The notes under the pieces were generated by a model. The model was not told the DNA's origin and ran no database searches. It saw only the letters and a program-made list of their open reading frames with translations. A stretch of DNA of 10,122 bases from VGPE01 sp031431395 (GTDB lineage Bacteria > Chloroflexota > Limnocylindria > Limnocylindrales > CSP1-4), in assembly GCA_031431395.1 (NCBI GenBank), contig JANPDJ010000370.1:1-10122 (forward strand), in the 5' to 3' direction. Below, piece after piece: positions 1-5,995 of the stretch (its first letter is position 1; every line of letters starts with the position of its first letter). The position numbers and the translations under genes were made by a program.

Positions 1-1
1 C

Positions 2-214
2 TGGTCCGGCTGGCCGGGCCTCGTCGTGCGGCACCTGATGACGTCGCCCGCGATCACCGTGACCCCGGAAACCGGTCTCGACGAGGCTGCCCGGCTGATG
101 GAGCGGGAACGCATCCATCGGCTGGTCGTCGTCGGGTCAGACGGTCGAACCCCCGTGGGAGTGCTCTCCATGACGGATCTCGTCCGGATGCTCGTGGAGG
201 AAGACGGTGACTGA
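2..214 (+). CDS. CBS-domain protein, C-terminal part (5' end outside window)
   Basis: The reading frame is open from the first bases of the window, so this is the 3' end of a longer gene. An internal ATG at 38 (and a GTG at 26) exist, but both fall inside the domain and are unlikely to be the true start. The visible 70 residues form one complete CBS motif: a V-R-x-L-M-T opening, the T-V-x-P-E-T strand, a helix ending in M-E-R-E-R-I-H-R-L-V-V-V, and the closing G-V-L-S-M-T-D-L-V-R strand-helix. CBS domains normally work in pairs (Bateman modules) that bind AMP, ATP or related nucleotides and regulate a partner protein; the first member would lie upstream. The stop overlaps the start of the oxidoreductase gene by 8 bases, so the two are probably translationally coupled and the CBS protein may sense energy state for that enzyme. 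The regulatory role is inference; the domain call is firm. Confidence 0.85.
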   Translation, partial: WSGWPGLVVRHLMTSPAITVTPETGLDEAARLMERERIHRLVVVGSDGRTPVGVLSMTDLVRMLVEEDGD

Positions 215-1928
215 TTCGGCCACACGTGCCGTGGTGACCGGGCTCGGCAAGGAGGCCGGCGAGCCCAAGGAAACCGACGACGCGATCTTCGGACTCGCCA
301 CGACGGCCTTCGACGTGGAGGAGTACGTCGACGATTTCAACGGCGACGTGATGAGCGGGTACCGGAGCGGTTTCGGCGACCGCCAACTGCCGGCGGACCT
401 GGGTGTGGCGCGCAGCATCATCCCGCCAGGCACGGCCGCCACCCGGGACTTCTCCAGCCTCTCGCCGCAACTGCCGGAGTTCGATTTCCAGGCGTGTGTC
501 GGCTGCATGGCATGCGTGAACGCGTGCCCGGACACGGCGCTGTTCGCTGTCGCGACCCCGGAGAGTGCGCTGGAGTCCTCGCTGGTCGCGTTCGCGGGTT
601 CGCAGCCGGACGGGTCCGGTGCCGCCGCTTCAGCCGGCGCGCGCGCCCACTTCGCGCGGACGCAGAAGTACGCGGAGATGCCCGCCCGGAAGGGCCTGGA
701 GCCGGCGGCGTTCGGGATTTTCATCGATCCCGGGCACTGCAAGGGCTGCGCCGAATGCGTGGAGGTCTGTGCGAACCTTGGGTACGACGCGCTGCGGATG
801 GTCGACAAGCTGCCGCGCGAAGCGGACGGCCTCAGCACGGTGGACCGATACCGCCGGGACATGACGTTCTTCCGGAGCCTGCCGCCCACCGCCCCCGTGT
901 ATCGGAACGAGAAGGCGCTGGCGGACCTGATGCTGGGCGAATTCGCGATCGGGTACGTGGGTGGGGCAGGGTCCTGCGCCGGGTGCGGCGAAGCCACGGC
1001 GATCCGCATGCTCCTTGCGGCGACCCGGCACGTGTATGGCGAGCGAGGCATGGGCATCGTGGCAGCCACGGGCTGCAACACCGTCTACGGGAGCACCTAC
1101 CCGTACAACCCGTACCTCGTCCCGTGGACGAATTCGCTCTTCGAGAACGCGCCCGCCGACGCGCTCGGCATCCGGGCGCGCTGGGACCAGGCCGGACACA
1201 AGGACCGCCGGCTGTGGGTCCTGGGTGGCGACGGTGCCATGTACGACATCGGGTTCCAGTCGCTGTCCCGGATGGTCGCGTCCGGTTCCGACATCAAGGT
1301 TCTTGTACTCGACACGCAGGTCTACTCGAACACCGGCGGCCAGGCATCCACGGCCAGTTTCGGTGGCCAGGTGACGAAGCTCTCGGCGTTCGGGCAGGTA
1401 CTCCACGGCAGGCCGGAACGTCGCAAGGAGCTGGGCCGGATCCTGGTTGCGCACGACGAGGTCTTCGTTGCCCAGACCACGCCCGCACACATCAACCACT
1501 TCTACCGCGCGGTCATGAACGCGAATGCCTATCCGGGCCCGGCTGTGATCATCGCGTACTCCGCCTGCATGCCGGAGCACGGCGTCGCGGACGACGCCTC
1601 TACGCGCCAGTCCCGCCTGGCGGTGGATTCGCGAGCGTTCCCGCTGTTCACGTACGACCCGCGACGGGGTCCCACGCTGCGGGAGCGGCTGTCGCTGCAG
1701 GGCAACCCGGCGCTGCGCGAGGACTGGGCCACGAGGCCGGACGGCACGCCCATCGACTTCCTCACGTTCGCCAGGAGCGAGGGCAGGTTCGCTCCGCATT
1801 TCGGGCCGGACGGAGTGCCAAGCGCCGAGATCACGGGAACCCAGGCCGAGCGGCTGGCGAACTGGCGACTGCTCCAGGAACTCGCCGGTCTCCTCCGCAC
1901 CGAACCGGCAGTCGCTTCGCGGGCGTGA
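207..1928 (+). CDS. Pyruvate:ferredoxin oxidoreductase-type 2-oxoacid oxidoreductase, ferredoxin-like plus TPP-binding (delta/beta) half
   Basis: This 573-residue protein corresponds to the C-terminal half of a full-length (about 1,200-residue) pyruvate:ferredoxin oxidoreductase. It carries two [4Fe-4S] motifs: Cys97-x2-Cys100-x2-Cys103-x3-Cys107-Pro and Cys178-x2-Cys181-x2-Cys184-x3-Cys188. The cysteines expected to bind the proximal cluster are all present: Cys257 and Cys260 (S-C-A-G-C-G), Cys290 (A-T-G-C-N) and Cys454 (Y-S-A-C). The TPP/Mg motif is G341-D342-G343 followed about 30 residues later by S374-N375-T376. A normal PFOR-type C-terminal tail follows from about residue 480. The enzyme class decarboxylates a 2-oxoacid with CoA and reduces ferredoxin, in the cytoplasm. 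The alpha/gamma (pyruvate- and CoA-binding) half is missing here and should be a separate gene. The GTG start at 207 has GGAGG at 196-200, six bases upstream, inside the CBS gene. The roughly 70-residue gap between the two ferredoxin motifs looks longer than usual, and the second lacks the usual proline. Pyruvate as substrate is inferred. Confidence 0.93.
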   Translation: MTDSATRAVVTGLGKEAGEPKETDDAIFGLATTAFDVEEYVDDFNGDVMSGYRSGFGDRQLPADLGVARSIIPPGTAATRDFSSLSPQLPEFDFQACVGCMACVNACPDTALFAVATPESALESSLVAFAGSQPDGSGAAASAGARAHFARTQKYAEMPARKGLEPAAFGIFIDPGHCKGCAECVEVCANLGYDALRMVDKLPREADGLSTVDRYRRDMTFFRSLPPTAPVYRNEKALADLMLGEFAIGYVGGAGSCAGCGEATAIRMLLAATRHVYGERGMGIVAATGCNTVYGSTYPYNPYLVPWTNSLFENAPADALGIRARWDQAGHKDRRLWVLGGDGAMYDIGFQSLSRMVASGSDIKVLVLDTQVYSNTGGQASTASFGGQVTKLSAFGQVLHGRPERRKELGRILVAHDEVFVAQTTPAHINHFYRAVMNANAYPGPAVIIAYSACMPEHGVADDASTRQSRLAVDSRAFPLFTYDPRRGPTLRERLSLQGNPALREDWATRPDGTPIDFLTFARSEGRFAPHFGPDGVPSAEITGTQAERLANWRLLQELAGLLRTEPAVASRA

Positions 1929-1938
1929 CTCGCGGCCA

Positions 1939-2023
1939 TTCGGATCGGGCCGAACGGCAGGCTACGCGGTCCATCTCGCGCTCTACGTTGTGATTCGGCC
2001 GAAACCCGGCCGAGGAGGCCGAA
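1939..2023 (+). promoter_or_regulatory. Repeated TTCGGCC/GGCCGAA elements ahead of the Usp gene
   Basis: The 96-base gap between the oxidoreductase and the stress-protein gene contains GGCCGAA at 1948-1954, the perfect palindrome TTCGGCCGAA at 1994-2003, GGCCGA at 2008-2013 and GGCCGAA at 2017-2023. TTCGG at 1939-1943 can pair with CCGAA at 1950-1954. TTCGGCC at 1994-2000 can pair either with 2017-2023, which puts the GAGGAGG ribosome binding site (2012-2018) in or beside the stem, or with 2008-2013. This could be a protein-binding operator or a translational control hairpin for the downstream ATG at 2025. The repeats are seen directly; any function is inference. Confidence 0.4.
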
Positions 2024-2024
2024 A

Positions 2025-2972
2025 ATGTCACAGGTGTTGTTCGCCACGGATCTCTCCGAAGCCGCCGGCGTCGCCGAGCGCCTGGTTGGCTCCATTCCCT
2101 GGCCCCCGGAGGCGGAAATCAGGGTGGTGACCGTCGTTCCCTGGGTGCGAGACCTGGTGGGCACCCCGTGGATGGCCGTTGCGCCCATCAGCGTGGACGA
2201 CATCGAATCCTCGCAGGTCACCTGGGCGGAGACGAACGCCAAAGAGGTCTGCGCACGACTCGGGGCTCGCGGCCTCGACGTGTCCTGGGTGGTGATGCGC
2301 GGCCAGCCGGCAGACGCGATCGTGGATGTCGCGCGGCGCGAGTCGGTCGACCTCGTCGTGGTGGGTGGCCGTGGTCTGGGGGCGCTTGAAGGAGCGCTCC
2401 TTGGGTCCGTCTCGGAGGCGGTGGCCGACCGGGCGCCCTGCCCGGTGCTCATCGCCCGCACCCCCGAGTTGCACCGCAGCCTGATCGCGGACGACGGATC
2501 ACCGGGGGCGGAAGACGCCATCGAATACGTGCGGTCGCGGCGGCACCTGCTGGGAACGGTGACCCGGCTGCTCGCCGTCCATCGTCTCGGCGACATGTGG
2601 GCCGAATCCTTCGAGATGCCCATGGACGCGCATTCCGCTCAGTCGATGGCGGAGGATCGTGCCGCCCTGTGGGCGGCCGCCCGGGCGGCACTCGAGTCTG
2701 ACGCGAAGGAACTGCACGCCGCCGGCCAGGACACGGAGGTCGAAGTCGAAGAGGGCCGGCCCGCCAGTGAGATCGTTGATGCCGCGCTGCGCTGGCACGC
2801 GGATCTTGTCGTCGTGGGCAGCCGGCACCGGACGGGTGTCACGAGACTGGTGCTGGGCAGCGTGGGACGCCACGTGCTGCACCATTCACACTGCTCGGTC
2901 CTGCTGGTGGGCCATCTGCCGGCGGAGGCGGCCGCGACAACGATACACACGGAACCTGTATCGGTCAGCTGA
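2025..2972 (+). CDS. Tandem-domain universal stress protein (UspA family)
   Basis: The 315-residue cytoplasmic protein holds two Usp domains, about residues 1-146 and 150-297. The first has the full ATP-binding signature G-x2-G-x9-G-S (G114, G117, G127, S128) followed by the typical A-P-C-P-V-L-I strand. The second keeps the frame (G265, G278, S279) but has His268 where the second glycine is expected, and H-S-H-C-S-V-L-L in place of the usual A-P-C-P-V. So the two domains probably differ in nucleotide binding. The ATG start has a strong GAGGAGG at 2012-2018, six bases upstream. Tandem Usp proteins are commonly induced under hypoxia, starvation or redox stress, which fits its place 96 bases after a ferredoxin-dependent oxidoreductase and a CBS gene. 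Co-transcription is likely but not proven, because the gap holds its own structured elements. Confidence 0.93.
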   Translation: MSQVLFATDLSEAAGVAERLVGSIPWPPEAEIRVVTVVPWVRDLVGTPWMAVAPISVDDIESSQVTWAETNAKEVCARLGARGLDVSWVVMRGQPADAIVDVARRESVDLVVVGGRGLGALEGALLGSVSEAVADRAPCPVLIARTPELHRSLIADDGSPGAEDAIEYVRSRRHLLGTVTRLLAVHRLGDMWAESFEMPMDAHSAQSMAEDRAALWAAARAALESDAKELHAAGQDTEVEVEEGRPASEIVDAALRWHADLVVVGSRHRTGVTRLVLGSVGRHVLHHSHCSVLLVGHLPAEAAATTIHTEPVSVS

Positions 2973-3001
2973 CCGCCCGAGTTCCAGGGTTCCTGATCGC
3001 T

Positions 3002-3031
3002 GATCGGCGCCCCTTCAGCCGGGCGCCGATC
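3002..3031. terminator. Hairpin between convergent genes, probable bidirectional terminator
   Basis: GATCGGCGCCC at 3002-3012 is perfectly complementary to GGGCGCCGATC at 3021-3031, giving an 11-bp GC-rich stem with an 8-base loop. It sits between the stop of the plus-strand stress-protein gene (2972) and the stop of the minus-strand lipoprotein gene (3045), where a shared terminator is expected. No T-tract follows on either strand, so it is not a textbook intrinsic terminator. A weaker alternative stem (3016-3020 with 3033-3037) competes with the second arm. Confidence 0.6.
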
Positions 3032-3044
3032 GGGCTGAGACGGG

Positions 3045-3890
3045 CTACTTGGGCTGCGAAAGCCTGAGTGCCGGGAACGGCCCGCCGTCGTACAGTTCCC
3101 GATCCCCCAGGGGTTCCGACAGGGTGACGGTCAGACGCGTGGCCGGGTTGGCCGTGCAGCTCTGCTTGCCCGTGAGCGGCGTCACACCGATCGTGATCAC
3201 CACCCGATCCGCCTCGTAGGTGATCCGCGGCTTGGCAATGCGACCTACCGCGGACTTGCCGCTCGCGCACGCGCGCTCTGTCACGAGCACCTTGAGCGTA
3301 GTGCTGCTCGCACTGGTCTTGACGGACAGCTTCCAGTTCGCCGCGATGCCCAGGCTTGTGCCAAGCCATGTGCGCGGTTGGCACGGCCCGGCACTCTGGC
3401 CGGCCCACACGCCATTCGTCGCGCGCACGGTGGCGACCAGAAGGCCGTCGGAGGCGTCGTTCTCGTACAGCGCGAGCGTCTTGGAGCGGTACAACTCACG
3501 CCAGCCGGTTTCCGGCAGCTGCGTTGTGGTCACGCCGGCGATGTAGGCGACCAGGGCCTGCGCCGCCGCCGTGGTGCCCGTCTCCGCGTCTGCCGGCCGA
3601 TCCAGCGCGCTCGCAGGCCAACCCGGGCCGGCCGGATCGCAGGCAAGCAGCTGGACGGGACCCGCGGGCGATGGCTCGGGCGAATCCGTGGGCGCGATCG
3701 TGGGCGCCCCGGTTGGCCGCGCGGTCCCCGCTCCTGCCGACGCCGACGCTGCCGCCGACGCCCCGGCCGAACCCGACGGTTTGGTGGACACCGATGGTGC
3801 GGAGCTTCCGCAGGCGGCGAGGATCGGGATCAGCAGGGCAGCGGCTAGCAGTTTGGCCATCGAACCATGCGACGAGTTGGAGAACGTCAT
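3045..3890 (-). CDS. Lipoprotein of unknown function with Ser/Ala/Pro-rich linker
   Basis: The 281-residue product starts with a lipoprotein signal peptide: a short basic stretch, a hydrophobic core L-L-A-A-A-L-L-I-P-I, and the lipobox L24-A-A-C27. A disordered Ser/Ala/Gly/Thr/Pro linker spans about residues 28-78. A globular part follows, with Cys84, Cys170, Cys208 and Cys245, which could form disulfides outside the membrane. The end of the protein (about 199-270) has a T-E-R-A-C-A-S-G segment, a two-strand stretch, a C-x-A-N-P motif and L-G-D-R-E-L-Y-D-G-G. I know this layout from unnamed envelope lipoproteins but can give no function. The ATG at 3890 was chosen because GGAGG (complement of 3900-3904) lies nine bases upstream; the ATG at 3860 has no ribosome site, and the frame extends further upstream (to 3986) without support. 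It lies 180 bases after a YceI-domain gene on the same strand, and the two may be co-transcribed. Confidence 0.85.
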   Translation of the reverse strand: MTFSNSSHGSMAKLLAAALLIPILAACGSSAPSVSTKPSGSAGASAAASASAGAGTARPTGAPTIAPTDSPEPSPAGPVQLLACDPAGPGWPASALDRPADAETGTTAAAQALVAYIAGVTTTQLPETGWRELYRSKTLALYENDASDGLLVATVRATNGVWAGQSAGPCQPRTWLGTSLGIAANWKLSVKTSASSTTLKVLVTERACASGKSAVGRIAKPRITYEADRVVITIGVTPLTGKQSCTANPATRLTVTLSEPLGDRELYDGGPFPALRLSQPK

Positions 3891-4070
3891 TGTTGCGATC
3901 CTCCGCGGGAACTGCGGAACCCGGGCGAGGCCAGGCCGTGGACCTCGTGCCCCGTGGTGCTCCAAGCTGCCGCAATCATCGGCCATCCGCGGGTCCGGCG
4001 GGAGGGCTGCGATGCGTGCCGCCCGGCGATTGACGGCGCACTGTCTGCCGCGACGTGCCGCGCGTCCGGG

Positions 4071-4859
4071 TCACCTCTTGGTGAACAGCAGCTGGAACTC
4101 CATCGTGCCGTGGTCATCGATCGAGAGCACCAAGAACGAGTTGGGCTTCCCGATGCCGTAGTCGGCGAACGAGACGGGGAGCGACCCGGTCACGACGATC
4201 ACGCTGCCGGAACGTTTCGCGGTGACCTGGAGCTGGACAGATTTCGTGACGCCGTGCAGCGTGAAGTCGCCCGTGGCGGTCGCCTGGAGGGCCTGGCCGT
4301 CCGCCGGCAGCGCTCCGAGATCGATGGGCTTCGTGAGGTTGAACGTGGCCGTGGGGAATTGCGCGGTCTGGATCCCCTGTCGTCGCAGCTGGCCGTCGCG
4401 GCGGTCGTCGTCGCTCTGAAGGGCGGTCAGGTCGGCCGTGAACGCGCCGGCCGTCACCATGGTGCCCTTGAGCGTGATCGAGCCCGTGACCTTGGGTGTC
4501 CGTCCCACGGCGGTGTTCGCGCCGATGGAAGCGAGCTGCTCCTGGACGCGATAGCCCGCGAAGGAGTTCGTGAAGTCCGAGAAGGACCCAATGCCCGTGT
4601 CCACTGTCCAGGTGCCATCCAGGCTCCCCGTTCCGCCGCTCGACGCCGCCCCGATCGCGGCCGACGACGTGGAGCCCGGCACGAAGGAGGCGGCCGCGGG
4701 CGCAGATGCGGTCGGGATGCTGGAGATGCTCACCGGCGGCGGCCCGGACGGGCGCAGGAACAGGTACCAGATGCCAAAGCTGCCGCCGACTGCCGCGACC
4801 AGGATTACGACGCTCAACCAGAACACGGGTCGAGCACGCATCGGTTTCGGCTGGGTCAC
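4071..4859 (-). CDS. Membrane-anchored YceI-like domain protein
   Basis: The 262-residue product has a basic N-terminus, one transmembrane helix at about residues 13-34, a Ser/Ala/Pro-rich extracytoplasmic linker (about 38-78), and a YceI-like domain from about residue 81 to the end. Landmarks of the family are D-G-T-W-T-V-D (81-87), the S-D-D-D-R-R-D-G-Q-L-R segment (149-159) with F-P-T-A-T-F shortly after (168-173), and G-D-F-T-L-H-G-V-T-K (197-206). YceI proteins fold as a beta-barrel lipocalin-like pocket that binds polyisoprenoid or other long-chain lipids in the periplasm or outside the membrane. Here the domain is tethered by an uncleaved-looking anchor rather than secreted freely. The start codon is GTG; GAGG (complement of 4866-4869) sits six bases upstream. 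The ligand is unknown. The gene is divergent from a secreted hydrolase and followed on its strand by a lipoprotein gene. Confidence 0.9.
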   Translation of the reverse strand: MTQPKPMRARPVFWLSVVILVAAVGGSFGIWYLFLRPSGPPPVSISSIPTASAPAAASFVPGSTSSAAIGAASSGGTGSLDGTWTVDTGIGSFSDFTNSFAGYRVQEQLASIGANTAVGRTPKVTGSITLKGTMVTAGAFTADLTALQSDDDRRDGQLRRQGIQTAQFPTATFNLTKPIDLGALPADGQALQATATGDFTLHGVTKSVQLQVTAKRSGSVIVVTGSLPVSFADYGIGKPNSFLVLSIDDHGTMEFQLLFTKR

Positions 4860-5057
4860 TGGCCACCTCGTTCCGTCTGTGTCCCGGCAGGCTATCGTCC
4901 CTCGCTGAGAATTGCCTGAGGGGACGGCGGGGCGGTCGGCGCTCTGAGACGGCCGGTGCCTCTCGATGCACGTCCATCAAGTCTGCGCAAGACTGTGCGC
5001 GTCGCGATCTCTCCGGGTCATCGTGACGAACCTGGGTCCCGAGGCGGGGGGAAATTC
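4860..5057. promoter_or_regulatory. Divergent intergenic region, presumed promoters for YceI-like and hydrolase genes
   Basis: These 198 bases separate two divergently read genes, so at least one promoter for each is expected. I could not find a convincing -35/-10 pair on either strand. One small dyad stands out: AGTCT at 4980-4984 and AGACT at 4990-4994, with the five bases GCGCA between them, a shape that could be an operator half-site pair. A plus-strand open frame runs back to 4956 but lacks coding support ahead of the signal peptide. Confidence 0.35.
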
Positions 5058-5849
5058 GTGAAACCAATGAGCAGTCGACGGCTTCTTGCGCTGGTTGCGG
5101 CGTTCGTGGTGATGCTGTGGCCGGCAGGCGCGTCCGCCCAGTCCGCGCTCGCAGCCAAGGGACCGGTGGTCCCGTCCGACGGCAGGCTCCACCGGCTGGA
5201 TGTGGGCGGGCGCCGGATGGCGATCTGGTGCAGGGGAACGGGCAGTCCCACCGTGATCCTCGAGCACGGCATCGGCTACGGCGTGGACTCCGACTCGTGG
5301 GCGACCGTCCAGGCCGGCCTTGCCACTGAGACGCGCGTCTGCCGGTACGACCGGGCGGGTGCCGGCGACAGCGACCGCGCGAAGCCGGGCCGCTCCATGC
5401 CGGACCTTGCGCACGACCTCCTTCTCCTCCTCGACGTGGCGCGGATCCCCGGGCCCTACATCCTGGTCGGCCATTCGTTCGGTGGATTGACCGTGCGGTA
5501 TTTCGCGCAGCTGTACCCGGAGCGGGTCATCGGGATGGTGCTCGTCGATGGTTCGCCCCCGTCGGCCATCACCAGCGGCATCGTCAGCAGTGAGCGGCTC
5601 AACCACGCCCGGGTGGTAAGCCAATTGAAACAGCTCGCCCTCCTCCGCCGGATCCCGTTGGTCGTGATCACCCGGGGGCTGGGCTTGTCGCCCTCGTGGC
5701 GCGCCGCGCAGGAGGCGATGCTCGGCCTGTCGCCCAGCAGCCGCCAGGTCATTGCCACCGCCAGTAACCACTGGATCCAGCTTCGCCAGCCGGCCCTCGT
5801 GATCCGCCAGGTCCTCACCGTGCTGCACACGATCAGGCGCCGCCAGTAG
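5058..5849 (+). CDS. Secreted alpha/beta hydrolase
   Basis: With the GTG at 5058 the protein has 263 residues and begins with a signal peptide: K-P-M-S-S-R-R, a hydrophobic core L-L-A-L-V-A-A-F-V-V-M-L-W, and an A-S-A site (residues 25-27) for cleavage. A six-G run at 5046-5051 lies six bases ahead of this GTG; an ATG three codons later is the alternative start. The alpha/beta hydrolase core shows the oxyanion segment L-E-H-G-I-G (His70), Y-D-R-A-G-A-G-D-S (97-105), the nucleophile elbow G-H-S-F-G-G with Ser140, a likely acid Asp164 in V-L-V-D-G-S-P-P, and a catalytic His238 in N-H-W-I-Q-L. The usual acid after strand 7 is not evident, so Asp164 after strand 6 is my best guess. Substrate is unknown; esterase or lipase-like activity on an extracellular substrate is the general expectation. 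Fold and secretion are confident. Confidence 0.9.
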   Translation: MKPMSSRRLLALVAAFVVMLWPAGASAQSALAAKGPVVPSDGRLHRLDVGGRRMAIWCRGTGSPTVILEHGIGYGVDSDSWATVQAGLATETRVCRYDRAGAGDSDRAKPGRSMPDLAHDLLLLLDVARIPGPYILVGHSFGGLTVRYFAQLYPERVIGMVLVDGSPPSAITSGIVSSERLNHARVVSQLKQLALLRRIPLVVITRGLGLSPSWRAAQEAMLGLSPSSRQVIATASNHWIQLRQPALVIRQVLTVLHTIRRRQ

Positions 5850-5870
5850 CGGAATCGACGGAGATTCGCT
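5848..5870 (+). terminator. Weak stem-loop at the end of the hydrolase gene
   Basis: AGC (5848-5850) and GAATC (5852-5856) can pair with GATTC (5863-5867) and GCT (5868-5870) around a six-base loop, with one bulged G at 5851. The structure starts in the stop codon of the hydrolase gene and has no T-tract. It may be a terminator or chance. The rest of the 146-base gap to the next gene shows no convincing promoter or RNA gene. Confidence 0.22.
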
Positions 5871-5995
5871 CGCCGGGTACCATGGCGGCGCGCAGCGGGC
5901 CCACCCTGGTGCCGTCGCAGCACCGTCACGGATGACGATTTGACCCCTGCCCCCTCATTTCCGGTGGTCGTTCCGAACGCCACGGCAGGTCGCCG

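Noticed and set aside
137..1081. Long minus-strand open frame opposite the oxidoreductase
   Set aside because: Antisense frame typical of GC-rich genes; no recognisable motif and no ribosome site considered convincing.
494..1993. Long plus-strand open frame of 499 codons
   Set aside because: It lies in another frame of the oxidoreductase gene, whose cysteine and TPP motifs prove the coding frame; the alternative product is Arg/Gly/Pro-rich with no domain.
1529..2623. Long minus-strand open frame across the oxidoreductase end and Usp gene
   Set aside because: It overlaps two well-supported genes antisense and has Ser/Arg/Thr-rich composition expected of a shadow frame.
3891..4070. Gap between YceI-like and lipoprotein genes considered for a terminator or small RNA
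   Set aside because: Only short, imperfect GC arms (for example around 3995-4027) were found, not better than expected in such GC-rich sequence.
3867..4919. Plus-strand open frame of 350 codons opposite the YceI-like gene
   Set aside because: The minus strand encodes a clear YceI domain with anchor and ribosome site; the plus-strand product is Arg/Gly-rich with no motif.
4956..5057. N-terminal extension of the hydrolase frame
   Set aside because: It would put 34 polar and basic residues ahead of a normal signal peptide; the GTG at 5058 has a G-rich ribosome site at proper spacing.
5939..5967. TTGACC at 5939-5944 considered as a -35 box for the ParB-like gene
   Set aside because: No -10-like hexamer occurs at 16-18 bases; the matching position is GC-rich.
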